Counted from the first letter of the stretch, positions 1 to 9,021 are shown. The stretch: DNA of 64,000 nucleotides from Burkholderiales bacterium (GCA_014860355.1 JACZJV010000169.1:1-64000), one strand, 5' to 3'. Translations and numbers: made by a program. The notes: generated by a model not told the origin, from the sequence alone.

Positions 1-819
1 CGGCTGCGCTCCGAGGTGCAGGCGCGGCCGGCACAGGACCTGAGACCGATCTCGCCGCAGGGCATCCCGGCCGACGTGCGGCCGCTGGTCGAGGCCATCA
101 ACCATCACGTCGAGCGCAACCGGCAGCAGACCGAGGCGCGCCGGCGCTTCGTCGACGACGCCTCGCACCAGCTGCGCACGCCGCTGGCGACACTCGCGAC
201 TCAGGTCGGCTTCGCGCTGCGCGAATCGGATCCGGTGCTGCAGCGCCAGGCGCTGGTGGCGATCAAGTCGCAGCTCGACGAGGCCGTGCGCCAGACCAAC
301 CAGCTGCTGGTGCTGGCGCGTACCGACAGCGCCGAGCTCGTGGCCGAGTCGGTCGATCTCGATGCGCTGGCGCAGGCGGTGACGCGCGAGTGGTGGGCCG
401 AAGCCCGCGCCTGTGGCATCGACCTCGGGCTGGAGCCGGCGCACGGCGAAGTTCGCGTGCTGGCGCAGCCCGCATTGCTGAAGGAAGCGCTGTCAAACCT
501 GCTGCACAACGCGATTCGCTACACCCCGCGCGGCGGGCGGGTGACGGTGCAGGTCCGCGCGGCGGGACAGCGCGCCTGGATCGCGGTTGTGGACGACGGG
601 CCGGGCATAAAACCGGAGGAGCTCGCGCGCGTCGGCGAGCGGTTTTTTCGCGGCAGCAACGTGCGGCAGCCCGGCACCGGCCTGGGGCTGTCGATCGTGA
701 AATCGATCGCCGAACGCCTGGGCGGCGAGCTGCTGCTTGCGCCGGGGCCCGAGGACCGCGGCTTGCGCGCGACGGTCTGCCTGCCCGCCACCGGCAGCGC
801 CCAGCAGAGCGGTGGCTAA
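1..819 (+). CDS. TctE-like sensor histidine kinase, 3' part (5' end outside window)
   Basis: The frame is open from base 1, so this is the C-terminal ~272 residues of a membrane sensor kinase. The end of a HAMP-like linker (SPQGIPADVRPLVEAIN) is followed by the H-box FVDDASHQLRTPLATL, with the phospho-accepting His encoded at 166-168. Next come the N-box SNLLHNAIRYTP and the ATP-binding motifs DDGPGI and GTGLGLSI. Family knowledge: kinases of this type autophosphorylate and pass phosphate to an OmpR-class response regulator. Its position directly before tctCBA suggests it is the TctE partner that controls tricarboxylate uptake. The regulator gene (TctD) would lie off the left edge. The stop is TAA at 817-819. 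Kinase identity is certain; the TctE assignment rests on context. Confidence 0.9.
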   Translation, partial: RLRSEVQARPAQDLRPISPQGIPADVRPLVEAINHHVERNRQQTEARRRFVDDASHQLRTPLATLATQVGFALRESDPVLQRQALVAIKSQLDEAVRQTNQLLVLARTDSAELVAESVDLDALAQAVTREWWAEARACGIDLGLEPAHGEVRVLAQPALLKEALSNLLHNAIRYTPRGGRVTVQVRAAGQRAWIAVVDDGPGIKPEELARVGERFFRGSNVRQPGTGLGLSIVKSIAERLGGELLLAPGPEDRGLRATVCLPATGSAQQSGG

Positions 820-843
820 CGCACATACACACGGGCGATCGGG

Positions 844-878
844 CTGAAAGCGCTCTGAAAGCATTGCAAGGATATAGT
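844..878 (+). promoter_or_regulatory. Putative response-regulator site and promoter of tctC
   Basis: The 8-mer CTGAAAGC occurs twice at 844-851 and 855-862, an 11 bp period. It is followed by TATAGT (873-878) as a possible -10 element. Direct repeats one helical turn apart that replace the -35 box are typical of OmpR/PhoB-family activators. A TctD-like regulator is expected here because a TctE-like kinase gene sits immediately upstream. The role is inferred. Confidence 0.4.
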
Positions 879-941
879 GACTGCTGCACCCGGCCACACC
901 GCATGGTCTGGGGCCGATGCCAAACCAAAGGAGATCCATAG

Positions 942-1928
942 ATGATACGCAAAGCCGCCCTCATGACCCTCGTCCTGGCGTTTGCCGCCGCTGCAGCCGC
1001 GGCCGGCCCGCTGGACAAGACCGAATGCATCGCCCCCGCCAAGCCCGGCGGCGGCTTCGATCTGACCTGCAAGCTGGCTCAATCCTCGCTGTTGGAGGGC
1101 AAGTTCGTCGCCGACCCGATGCGCATCACTTACATGCCCGGCGGCATCGGCGCCGTGGCCTACAACGCCATCATCGCCCAGCGCCCGGCCGACGCGAACA
1201 CCATCGTCGCGTTCTCGGGGGGCTCGCTGCTCAACCTGGCGCAGGGCAAGTTCGGCCGTTACAATGAGAACGACGTGCACTGGCTGGCGGCCGTGGGCAG
1301 CGACTTCGGCGCCATCATCGTCGCCGAGAAATCGCCACTCAAGTCGATGAAGGACCTGGTCGCTGCGGTCAAGGCCGACCCGACCAAGGTCGTTTTCGGC
1401 GCCGGCGGCACGGTCGGCAGCCAGGACTGGATGAAGGCGGCGCTGACCGCGCGCTCGGCCGGGCTGGACCCGAAATCGATGCGCTTCGTGGCCTTCGAAG
1501 GCGGCGGCGAGGCGATCACTGCGCTGCAGGGTGGTCATGTGCAGGTCTATTCCGGGGACGCGTCGGAGGCCGAGGAGCAGATGAAGGCGGGGGCCAAGAT
1601 CCGCGTGCTGGCGGTGATGTCCGACAAGCGGCTGGAAGGCAGGCTGGCGGACGTTCCGACGGCCAAAGAGCAGGGCTTCGACATCTAGTGGCCGATCATC
1701 CGCGGCTTCTACGTCGGGCCCAAGGTCAGCGATGCGGACTACAAGGTCTGGGCTGACACCTTCAGCAAGATGATGGCCACGCCGGTGTTCAACAAGCTGC
1801 GCGCCGAGCGCGGTCTGTTCCCCTTCGCCAAGACCGGCGCCGAACTCGATGCCTATGTCAAGGCGCGCGTCGCCTACTACCGCACGCTGGCCAAGGACTT
1901 CGGCTTGAACGTCGCAGTCGCCAAGTAG
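942..1928 (+). pseudogene. tctC: tctC, tricarboxylate-binding protein, interrupted by an in-frame TAG
   Basis: Periplasmic solute-binding component of a tripartite tricarboxylate transporter (Bug/TctC family). A good ribosome site (AAAGGAG near 927) precedes ATG 942, and the N-terminus is a clear signal peptide (MIRKAALMTLVLAFAAAAAAAGP). The frame runs as a normal TctC for 248 codons and meets TAG at 1686-1688, in the stretch reading GFDI-stop-WPIIRGFYVG. It then continues in the same frame with good TctC sequence to TAG at 1926-1928, for a full length of 328 codons. Only one base change (probably GAG or CAG to TAG) separates it from an intact gene. Either it is a recent nonsense allele, it is read through, or the base is a sequencing error. 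The truncated product would lack the C-terminal lobe and should not bind ligand. Confidence 0.85.
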
Positions 1929-1981
1929 CCCAGGTGGGAGCGTGCGGGCGCTAATGCCGCACCCCACCCCAGGAGGAAACC

Positions 1982-2428
1982 ATGAGTGATCGCATACTCG
2001 GTGCGGCCTGCCTGCTCGCAGGCGCAGGCATGGCCTGGGCCGCGCACGACTACGCCGCGCCAATCTCCTACGAGCCCGTCGGCCCGCGTGCCTTTCCGCT
2101 GCTGCTCGCAGCTCTGATGGCGCTGGCCGGGGGCTGGCTGATCGCACGACCCGGGCCCCAGGGCTTTGGCCTGGGCCGCGAACACTACAGGTCGATCGGG
2201 CTGGCGATGGCGGCGGTGTTCGCCTACGCCGCGCTGTTCGAAACGCTGGGTTTCCCGCTCGCCACGGCCGTGATGGCGCTGCCCATCGGCATGGCATTCG
2301 GCGGCAGCTGGAAGCAGTCGCTGGCCGCGGGTGTTGCGATGGGCCTCGCGCTCTACCTGATGTTCGACAAGCTGCTCGACGTGGTGCTGCCGACCGGGCT
2401 GCTGTCCTTCGTCCTCGGGGGACGCTGA
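1982..2428 (+). CDS. tctB: TctB, small membrane subunit of tripartite tricarboxylate transporter
   Basis: 148 residues, with four predicted hydrophobic segments and little else, as usual for the TctB family. It forms the small membrane part of the TctA/TctB permease that works with the TctC binding protein. The AGGAGG at 1971-1976 is ideally placed before ATG 1982. The stop overlaps the tctA start (TGATG), indicating translational coupling. It lies 53 bp after the tctC stop, in the same operon. TctB proteins are poorly conserved, so the call relies on length, topology and its place between tctC and tctA. Confidence 0.88.
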   Translation: MSDRILGAACLLAGAGMAWAAHDYAAPISYEPVGPRAFPLLLAALMALAGGWLIARPGPQGFGLGREHYRSIGLAMAAVFAYAALFETLGFPLATAVMALPIGMAFGGSWKQSLAAGVAMGLALYLMFDKLLDVVLPTGLLSFVLGGR

Positions 2429-3936
2429 TGGAAACGCTGCACTTCCTGCTCGGCGGCTTCGCCGTCGCGTTGTCCCCCGCGAACCTGATGGTGGCCGCGA
2501 CCGGCGCCTTCATCGGCACCATCGTCGGCATGCTGCCGGGCCTGGGTCCGATCAATGGCGTCGCGATCCTGATGCCGCTGGCCTTCGCGCTCAAACTGCC
2601 GCCCGAGACGGCATTGATCCTGCTGGCTGCCGTCTACATGGGCTGCGAGTACGGTGGGCGCATCTCCTCGATCCTGCTCAACGTGCCCGGCGATGCCGGC
2701 GCGATCATGACCGCACTGGACGGCCACCCGATGGCCAAGAAGGGCCTGGCCGGGGTGGCGCTGTCGATCTCGGCCTGGAGTTCGTTCGTCGGCTCGCTCA
2801 TCGCCACCATCGGGATCGTGCTGTTCGCGCCGCTGCTCGCGCGCTGGGCGCTGGCCTTCGGCCCGGCCGAGTACTTCGCGCTGATGTGCTTCGCCTTCGC
2901 CTGCATCACCGGGCTGATGGGCGACGCGCCGGTGAAGGCGGCGCTCGCGGCGATGATCGGCCTGTCGCTATCGACAGTGGGGCTGGACTCGAACTCGGGT
3001 GTCTACCGTTTCACCGGCGGCAATGTGCACCTCTCCGACGGCATCCAGTTCATCGTCGTCGTGATCGGCGTGTTCTCGGTCAGCGAGATCCTGCTCATGC
3101 TCGAACAGCACCACAGCAGCAGCGGACTGATCCAGGTCAGCGGTCGCAAGCTGTTCAATCTGAAGGAACTGGCGCTTACCTGGCCGGGCACGCTGCGCTC
3201 GGCGGTCGTCGGCTTCGTCGTCGGCGTGCTGCCAGGTGCCGGCGCGACGATCGCCAGCGCGATGACCTACTCGATGGAAAAGCGCATGGCCGGCCCCGAC
3301 GGCCATTTTGGCGACGGCGACATCCGCGGCGTGACGGCGCCCGAGGCGGCCAACAACGCGTCGGCAGCGGGCTCGTTCGTGCCGATGCTGACGCTGGGCG
3401 TTCCCGGTTCGGGCACGACGGCGGTGATGGTCGGAGCGCTGTCACTCTACAACATCACGCCAGGCCCGGCACTGTTCACGCAGAACCCGGCGCTGGTCTG
3501 GGGCCTGATTGCCTCGCTGTTCATCGCCAACGTGATGCTGCTCGTCATCAACATCCCGATGGTCGGCGTGTTCACCAAGGTGCTGCGGCTGCCCAACTGG
3601 ACGCTGGTGCCGGGCATACTGGCGGTCAGCGCGGTTGGCGTGTACTCGGTGCATGCCACCACCTTCGACCTGATGCTGATGTCGGGCCTGGGTGTCGCCG
3701 GCTACCTGCTGCGCAAACAGGGCATGCCGATGGCGCCGCTGATCCTCGGCTTCGTGCTCGGCGACCTGATGGAGCAAAACCTGCGCCGCGCCCTGTCGAT
3801 AACCAACGGCGAACTGGGCATTCTGGTTGAGAGTCCGATTTCCATCGGCCTGTGGATCGGCGCTGCGGCGATGGTCATCGTGCCCCCGCTGATGCGATTA
3901 CGCGCGCACCGCAAGGTGGCCGCCGCCGCGGCCTGA
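2428..3936 (+). CDS. tctA: TctA, large permease subunit of tripartite tricarboxylate transporter
   Basis: 502 residues, the usual size for TctA, with about a dozen membrane segments. Two repeated glycine-rich signatures are visible: [16 protein letters not shown] near residue 30 and [21 protein letters not shown] near residue 268. They mark the two inverted halves of the family. TctA is the ion-driven permease that takes citrate or related carboxylates from the TctC binding protein. The start ATG overlaps the tctB stop. With tctC interrupted upstream, the permease could be orphaned unless another Bug-type binding protein serves it. The substrate cannot be read from the sequence. Confidence 0.95.
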   Translation: METLHFLLGGFAVALSPANLMVAATGAFIGTIVGMLPGLGPINGVAILMPLAFALKLPPETALILLAAVYMGCEYGGRISSILLNVPGDAGAIMTALDGHPMAKKGLAGVALSISAWSSFVGSLIATIGIVLFAPLLARWALAFGPAEYFALMCFAFACITGLMGDAPVKAALAAMIGLSLSTVGLDSNSGVYRFTGGNVHLSDGIQFIVVVIGVFSVSEILLMLEQHHSSSGLIQVSGRKLFNLKELALTWPGTLRSAVVGFVVGVLPGAGATIASAMTYSMEKRMAGPDGHFGDGDIRGVTAPEAANNASAAGSFVPMLTLGVPGSGTTAVMVGALSLYNITPGPALFTQNPALVWGLIASLFIANVMLLVINIPMVGVFTKVLRLPNWTLVPGILAVSAVGVYSVHATTFDLMLMSGLGVAGYLLRKQGMPMAPLILGFVLGDLMEQNLRRALSITNGELGILVESPISIGLWIGAAAMVIVPPLMRLRAHRKVAAAAA

Positions 3937-4443
3937 ATTTGGCGAACGCCCGTGCAACTGCGCGGGATTCTGCAGGGCGCGCCGTCGCTTGATCGCGCCG
4001 ATTTCCCGAGCGCCGGGGTGCCAGGCCAGGACGCCCCCGGAGTAGCGGATCCGCGACCCGACAAGGCGCCACAGCCAGTCTTTGGTCAAGGCGGTGCTCG
4101 AGCGCGGCGTCTATCCTGTCGAAACAGCGGGTGAATCCCTATGCCGGACCAGGCGCGAAACGAGTGGAATCCACAATCGGTATTCCGGAGGCGCCAGGCT
4201 CTGTCCTGCACTGGCGAATGCGGCATCGATTCTCGGCGCATGCGAACGCGTATTTGGAGCTGACGAAACCGCGAGTCGTTCTGCTGATCGTGTTTGCGGC
4301 CCCGGCCGTCGTGTCACCTTCGAAAAAAAAACGCCGGCACTGTACTGAGCCGAATCACTCCCGTTTCGATCACTATGCCGCGGATGATCGACGCCGGACT
4401 CGCCAGGCTCCAACCCCGTTGGAAATATGATCCCCCGCCAGGG
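3937..4443. other. Intergenic stretch without an intact gene
   Basis: About 500 bases between tctA and the promoter at 4444. Open frames here have no recognisable product, apart from the ctaB scrap at 4230-4310. A run of nine A residues (4323-4331) follows that scrap. No terminator of convincing strength was seen after tctA. Confidence 0.6.
4230..4310 (+). pseudogene. Remnant of ctaB (protoheme IX farnesyltransferase)
   Basis: One frame encodes ANAYLELTKPRVVLLIVFAA at about 4242-4301. This matches the start of the first membrane segment of CtaB/CyoE heme O synthase, whose family begins with a TKPRVV-type motif. The similarity stops abruptly after that segment, and the rest of the ~300-residue enzyme is absent. 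CtaB makes the heme O needed by A-type oxidases, so a scrap next to the cox operon is best read as a decayed accessory gene. The strand is opposite to the cox genes. Identification is by motif only. Confidence 0.6.
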
Positions 4444-4471
4444 TTTACACCAGTTTGGAATATACTATAAT
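4444..4471 (+). promoter_or_regulatory. Sigma70-like promoter
   Basis: TTTACA (4444-4449) and a perfect TATAAT (4466-4471) are separated by 16 bp, in a locally AT-rich patch. It points toward the membrane protein gene whose ATG is at 4550. It is the best-looking housekeeping promoter in the window. Confidence 0.65.
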
Positions 4472-4549
4472 GGGAATTATTCGCACCGAGTGCGCCGCGC
4501 CAAAGAATAGACAGGAGTGACCGGGGTATCGAGCCAGGAGGAGCAAATC

Positions 4550-5110
4550 ATGAACATGCTTAGGCACTACTTTGTGAGCGACAGCCTCGACGACTTGGAG
4601 GTGTTTGAAGAACAACTGGAGGCCGCCGGCGTGTCCGTGCCGCAGATCCACGTACTCAGCCGCAAAGACGCAGAGGTGGCGAACCACCAGCACCTCCACG
4701 AGGTCCAGTCGTTCATGACGAGGGATACTGTGCACTCAGCCAAGCGTGGCGCCGTGGTCGGGCTATTGGCTTGCGTGCTGGCTCTTTACGTCGCGTATCA
4801 CGCAGGCTGGACGGATACCGCTGCCGGCTGGATGCCCTTCATTTTCCTCGCGATCGTGCTGCTCGGCTTTTCCACTTGGGCGGCAGGATTGCTGGGAATC
4901 GAAAAACCCAACCGCAACTTCGCCAGATTCGAACAGGATTTGAGCAACGGCAAGCATGTCTTTTTTGTGGATCTCGAGCCCCAGCAGGAATCGGTTCTGA
5001 AGAACGTGCTGCAATCGCACCCGCAGGTGGTGTTTGCGGGATCGGGTTCATCCGCGCCCCACTGGCTTATCGCTTTTCAGAGGAAAGCGGGGATGGTTCG
5101 ACATTCGTGA
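4550..5110 (+). CDS. Small membrane protein of unknown function
   Basis: 186 residues from ATG 4550, chosen because AGGAGGAG lies 6-13 bases upstream; a GTG at 4517 is also in frame. The N-terminal ~65 residues are soluble and acidic (VSDSLDDLEVFEEQLEAAGV, then VPQIHVLSRKDAEV). They look like a small alpha/beta ligand-binding or regulatory fold. Two hydrophobic helices follow (about residues 68-88 and 96-116), then a C-terminal cytoplasmic tail with KHVFFVDLEPQQESVL. Similar proteins are often listed as magnesium-transporter-like or as 'NAD/FAD-utilizing' proteins without proof. It has its own strong promoter and is convergent with the cox operon. I do not assign a function. Confidence 0.75.
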   Translation: MNMLRHYFVSDSLDDLEVFEEQLEAAGVSVPQIHVLSRKDAEVANHQHLHEVQSFMTRDTVHSAKRGAVVGLLACVLALYVAYHAGWTDTAAGWMPFIFLAIVLLGFSTWAAGLLGIEKPNRNFARFEQDLSNGKHVFFVDLEPQQESVLKNVLQSHPQVVFAGSGSSAPHWLIAFQRKAGMVRHS

Positions 5111-5165
5111 GCCGGTGGTGGATCTGCCTTGTTGATTTCAGCCGAGGCAGATGGCGTAGACCAGC

Positions 5166-5203
5166 CAGGATGAAACGAAGGCTGGCTTGCGCATTTCATC
5201 CTG
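5166..5203. terminator. Inverted repeat between convergent genes, possible bidirectional terminator
   Basis: CAGGATGAAA (5166-5175) is perfectly complementary to TTTCATCCTG (5194-5203), with an 18-base loop. It lies in the gap where the plus-strand membrane protein gene and the minus-strand cox operon converge. No strong T-run follows, so terminator function is uncertain. Confidence 0.45.
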
Positions 5204-5292
5204 GGAGAATCTGAAGAGTCCCGCAGCGCGCCATTGACGCGTCTTTCGACCACCTCTCGGCCATCCCCGCAGTCAGGTTTCTCAGTCGCCAG

Positions 5293-5637
5293 CTAGCGAT
5301 GTTGCGCTGGCGCATGAACTGCGTTCCCGAAGAATGCGCCTCTCGTAAAGGAAGTGTAGTGTCCTTCCAGCGCTCCGATGCCTATCAGTACCAGCAACAA
5401 AAGCGTCGGCACCAGAATCGCATATATCAGGGCCAGCCGCTCCCAGATCATATGCATGAAGAAGGAAACGATCAGCCCTGCCTTCAACAGCATGAACAGG
5501 AGGATCAGAAACCACCTGAGGTAACCCTGAAAGTGGAAGTAATCGACGAAATAGGACGCGGTGCTGAGAATGAACAGCAATCCCCAGATCTTGAGATAAA
5601 TGCCGATCGGATGTTGTTGCCCCTGTGCGTGTGCCAT
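5293..5637 (-). CDS. Cytochrome c oxidase subunit IV (prokaryotic type)
   Basis: 114 residues beginning MAHAQGQQHPIGIYLKIWG. Three membrane helices follow, with the family-typical pattern of a short histidine-containing N-terminus, then FILSTASYFVDYF, then FLILLFMLLKAGLIVSFFMHM. Small subunit IV of bacterial heme-copper oxidases is not catalytic and is thought to stabilise the complex. The start at 5637 lies 8 bases after the subunit III stop, so this is the last gene of the five-gene cox operon. A longer reading frame upstream lies inside subunit III and was not used. Confidence 0.85.
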   Translation of the reverse strand: MAHAQGQQHPIGIYLKIWGLLFILSTASYFVDYFHFQGYLRWFLILLFMLLKAGLIVSFFMHMIWERLALIYAILVPTLLLLVLIGIGALEGHYTSFTRGAFFGNAVHAPAQHR

Positions 5638-5645
5638 GGTTTGTC

Positions 5646-6371
5646 TTACCAGAGATAGAAAAATGCGAAGATGAATACCCACACCAGATCGACGAAGTGC
5701 CAATACAGGCCCATGATTTCGACGATCTCGTAGTTCCCCTTCCGGCCGGTCAAGAAGCCCGGCCGCTCGTGATCCAGATCCCCCCGCAAAACCTTTGCAG
5801 CCACGATGAGGAGGAAAATCACGCCGATCGACACGTGAGTGCCATGGAAACCCGTAATCATGAAAAAGGCCGCGCCAAACTGCGCCGCGCCCATCGGGTT
5901 GCCCCAGGGACGTATCCCTTCATCCACGATCAGCTTGGTCCACTCAAAGGCCTGCATACCGACGAATGTGGCGCCCAATGCCGCGGTGATCAGCAACAGG
6001 ATAAAGCTCATCTTCCTGTTTTTTTCATAACCGAACTTGACGGCCATGGCCATGGTCCCGCTGCTGCTGATCAGGACAAAGGTCATGATGGCGATCAGGA
6101 GGAGGGGAATCTCCTTGCCAAAGAGCGTCAAACCGAAGACCACGCTCGGATTCGGCCAGAGCTCCGTGGTGGACGTTCGCACCGTCATGTACGCGACCAG
6201 GAAACAACTGAAGACGAAGGTGTCGCTGAGGAGGAAGATCCACATCATCGCCTTGCCCCAGGGGACGTTCTTGAACGCCCGCTGGTCCGAGGACCAGTCG
6301 GCGACGACGCCCTGCAAGCCTTCAGGCAGCGGGAGGGATTGCGCTGAACTCGTCGTTACGGGTTGCATCAT
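5646..6371 (-). CDS. coxC: Cytochrome c oxidase subunit III
   Basis: 241 residues with about seven membrane helices. Family signatures include WIFLLSDTFVFSCFLVAY, the GFHGTHVSIGVIFLLIV block and the C-terminal YWHFVDLVWVFIFAFFYLW. Subunit III belongs to the core of A-type cytochrome oxidases and helps keep the proton-uptake path stable. It sits between a second subunit III-like gene (upstream, about 97 bp away) and subunit IV. Two ATG codons open the frame (MMQPV); the first gives 241 residues. This copy is closer to canonical CtaE/CoxC than its neighbour. Confidence 0.92.
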   Translation of the reverse strand: MMQPVTTSSAQSLPLPEGLQGVVADWSSDQRAFKNVPWGKAMMWIFLLSDTFVFSCFLVAYMTVRTSTTELWPNPSVVFGLTLFGKEIPLLLIAIMTFVLISSSGTMAMAVKFGYEKNRKMSFILLLITAALGATFVGMQAFEWTKLIVDEGIRPWGNPMGAAQFGAAFFMITGFHGTHVSIGVIFLLIVAAKVLRGDLDHERPGFLTGRKGNYEIVEIMGLYWHFVDLVWVFIFAFFYLW

Positions 6372-6468
6372 GTTGTTTGATTCCCTTCAATCAGCGACAC
6401 GGACTGCAACAATGCCCTCTGCGGCGGCGCGACGACTCGTTGCGCAATCGCGTGGTCATATTCAGACT

Positions 6469-7191
6469 TCACTTCGTCACCCCGCAGATCGCAAATGTAT
6501 CCGGGGGACAACTACTCTGGCGCGGCGGCGTAGACAGCAGCAACGCGAACAGGATCAACCAGACCAATAGCAGATAGTGCCAGTACGTCGTGCACAATTC
6601 CACGCTCAGGCGGACGGCGCCTACCTCGGCGCCGCGCGCCGCCTTGGCAGTGGTCTTGCCCCAGACCCACAGTCCCCCCAGCAGGTGCAGGCCGTGCAGC
6701 GCGGTGAGCAGGTAGAAGAAGGCGTTGGCTGGATTTGCCGCTACAAAATAACCCGACGCGTTCAATTGTCGCCACACCCAAAGTTGTCCCGCCAGAAAAC
6801 CAAAAGTGAAAACGCCTCCGGCGATCAGGCCGATTCTGACGCCGTCTATCCGTCCCCTACGCGCAGCAACCCGCGTCCATTGCATGGCGACACTGCTCAG
6901 CATCAGCGCGGCTGTGTTCAGCCACAGCCCCTTCGGAACGGTCAAAGTCGTCCAGTCCGCCCCCTCCATGCGCATGAAGTAGGCACTGATTAGCAGCGCA
7001 AACAAGGACGTGGCGACCGCAAGAAACACCCCAAGACCCACCTTCACCGGCGGCAGGGGCAAGGCGCCGTCGCCGGAAACGCCTTCGGCCGGGCGCCCCG
7101 CTATCCAGGGCCTGACATTGACCGTTTGCCGGAGCAGCCACCAGACGACGGTAGCCATGATTGCGACCAAAACCAATAATGTGCTCGTCAC
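6469..7191 (-). CDS. Second cytochrome c oxidase subunit III-like protein
   Basis: 240 residues from GTG 7191, two bases past the coxA stop. An AGGAGG sits inside the end of coxA, and a longer frame into coxA is not plausible. There are several membrane helices, with family patterns FALLISAYFMRMEGADWTTL, FFYLLTALHGLHLLGGLWVWG and, near the end, TTYWHYLLLVWLILFALLL. The last corresponds to the YWHFVDLVW motif of ordinary subunit III. It is clearly a homologue of the next gene but divergent. The two may form different complexes, or this one may replace a missing segment. It is translationally coupled to coxA. Confidence 0.82.
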   Translation of the reverse strand: MTSTLLVLVAIMATVVWWLLRQTVNVRPWIAGRPAEGVSGDGALPLPPVKVGLGVFLAVATSLFALLISAYFMRMEGADWTTLTVPKGLWLNTAALMLSSVAMQWTRVAARRGRIDGVRIGLIAGGVFTFGFLAGQLWVWRQLNASGYFVAANPANAFFYLLTALHGLHLLGGLWVWGKTTAKAARGAEVGAVRLSVELCTTYWHYLLLVWLILFALLLSTPPRQSSCPPDTFAICGVTK

Positions 7192-7193
7192 GA

Positions 7194-8969
7194 CTACGCC
7201 TCCTCGCTGCTTCCGGCTCTTTTGATCGGTGGCTGGTTTTGCGGGATGAAGTCCGCTTCGACGCCCGGCACGCTGTAATCGTAGGCCCAGCGGTAGACGA
7301 CCGGCAAGGTCGAGCCAAAGTTGCCATGCGTCGGCGGGGTGTGGGCAGTTTGCCACTCCAGCGTGGTGGCCTGCCAGGGATTGTCACCCGAGGGTTTGCC
7401 TTTGAAATAGCTCCAGACCAGGTTGTACAGGAACACCAGTTGGACGGCCCCCACGATCAATGCCGCGATGGTGATAGCGACGTTCAAGGACTGCGCCGAT
7501 TGCGGGATGAAGTCGAGGTTTTCGACTGCATAATAGCGCCGCGGCACGCCCAAAAAGCCAAGGTAATGCATGGGAAAGTAGATAGCATAAGTTCCTAGAA
7601 ACGTGACCCAGAAGTGGAATTTTCCCATGCTGTCGTTCAGCATTCGCCCGGTGACCTTGGGGTACCAGTGGTAGATTGCCCCGAACACGACCAGGATGGG
7701 CGACACGGCCATCACCATGTGGAAGTGGGCGACCACGAACATGGTCTTGGAAAGCGGGAGGTCAATGGGCACATTACCCAGGAACAGGCCCGTCAACCCG
7801 CCATTGACAAATGTAAAGATGAAGCCGATGGCAAACAGCATGGGGACGGTGAGGTGGATGTTGCCCCGCCATAAGGTCAGCACCCAGTTGTACACCTTGA
7901 GCGCCGTGGGCACGGCGATGATCAGCGTGGTGGCAGCAAAAAAGAAGCCGAAGTACGGATTCATCCCGCTGACATACATATGGTGCGCCCACACGATGAA
8001 ACTGAGGCCACCGATCGCCACAATCGCCCAGACCATCATCCGATAGCCGAAGATATTCTTCCTTGCATGGACGGCAATCAGGTCGGAGACGATGCCGAAG
8101 GCCGGCAGGGCGACAATATAGACCTCGGGATGGCCGAAGAACCAGAACAGATGCTGGAACAATATCGGGCTCCCCCCGCTGTAGTCGAGGTGTTCCCCCC
8201 TCGAAACGAGCGCGGGTACGAAGAAGCTCGTGCCCAGGGTCTGGTCCAAGGTCATCATGATGGCGCTGACGAACAGGGCGGGAAAGGCCAACAGCGCCAG
8301 GATGGTCGCCATGAAGATGCCCCATATCGTCAGTGGCAAACGCATCAGCGTCATCCCCCGCGTGCGCGCCTGCAACACCGTCACCACATAGTTCAACCCG
8401 CCCATGGTGAATCCGATGATGAAGAAAGCCAGGGAAACCAGCATTAGGATAATTCCCATATGCACTCCCGGGGTGCCCTCGAGTATGGCCTGGGGCGGGT
8501 ACAGGGTCCAGCCCGCGCCCGTAGATCCGCCGGGCACGAAGAAGCTCGCCATCAGCAACAGAACGGCGAACAGGTAGATCCAGTAACTAATCATGTTCAC
8601 GTAGGGGAAGACCATGTCACGGGCGCCGATCATCAGCGGGATGAGGTAATTGCCGAACCCCCCCAGGAACAGCGCGGTGAGCAGGTAGATGACCATGATC
8701 ATGCCGTGCATGGTCACGAACTGAAGGTAGTTGCTTGGGTCGATAAATGAAAACGTATGCGGGAACCCCAGCTGCAGCCGCATGATTCCGGACAACACCA
8801 AAGCCACCAGCCCCACCGCGATCGCCGTGATCGAGTACTGAACGCCGATGACCTTTGCGTCCTGGCTCCAGATGTATTTCCCGATGAACGTTTTCGGATG
8901 GTAGAGTTCCGGCTCTTCGACTTCGGCGGGTCGGACAAAAACCGATTCGTCATGCGCAACGTAACTCAT
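7194..8969 (-). CDS. coxA: Cytochrome c oxidase subunit I (heme-copper oxidase catalytic subunit)
   Basis: 591 residues with 12 or more membrane helices. Catalytic-centre motifs are present: FFGHPEVYIVALPAFG carries a CuB histidine, the proton-channel Glu and the cross-linked Tyr. WAHHMYVSG carries the paired CuB histidines, and VVAHFHMVMAVSP carries the two heme ligands. The HPEVY form places it in the A1 type of oxidases. The enzyme reduces O2 to water at heme a3/CuB and pumps protons. It lies 52 bp downstream of the subunit II gene. A heme O synthase gene (ctaB) is present nearby only as a scrap, so heme A synthesis must be encoded elsewhere. Confidence 0.97.
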   Translation of the reverse strand: MSYVAHDESVFVRPAEVEEPELYHPKTFIGKYIWSQDAKVIGVQYSITAIAVGLVALVLSGIMRLQLGFPHTFSFIDPSNYLQFVTMHGMIMVIYLLTALFLGGFGNYLIPLMIGARDMVFPYVNMISYWIYLFAVLLLMASFFVPGGSTGAGWTLYPPQAILEGTPGVHMGIILMLVSLAFFIIGFTMGGLNYVVTVLQARTRGMTLMRLPLTIWGIFMATILALLAFPALFVSAIMMTLDQTLGTSFFVPALVSRGEHLDYSGGSPILFQHLFWFFGHPEVYIVALPAFGIVSDLIAVHARKNIFGYRMMVWAIVAIGGLSFIVWAHHMYVSGMNPYFGFFFAATTLIIAVPTALKVYNWVLTLWRGNIHLTVPMLFAIGFIFTFVNGGLTGLFLGNVPIDLPLSKTMFVVAHFHMVMAVSPILVVFGAIYHWYPKVTGRMLNDSMGKFHFWVTFLGTYAIYFPMHYLGFLGVPRRYYAVENLDFIPQSAQSLNVAITIAALIVGAVQLVFLYNLVWSYFKGKPSGDNPWQATTLEWQTAHTPPTHGNFGSTLPVVYRWAYDYSVPGVEADFIPQNQPPIKRAGSSEEA

Positions 8970-9021
8970 TGAGATTCCCTCTTCGCTAGTGTTTCATCAC
9001 GCCCGATTCGCCTGACCTGCC

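Noticed and set aside
816-2594. 592-codon minus-strand frame over tctC and tctB
   Set aside because: Its arginine/proline-rich composition and position opposite two clear genes mark it as a GC-rich shadow.
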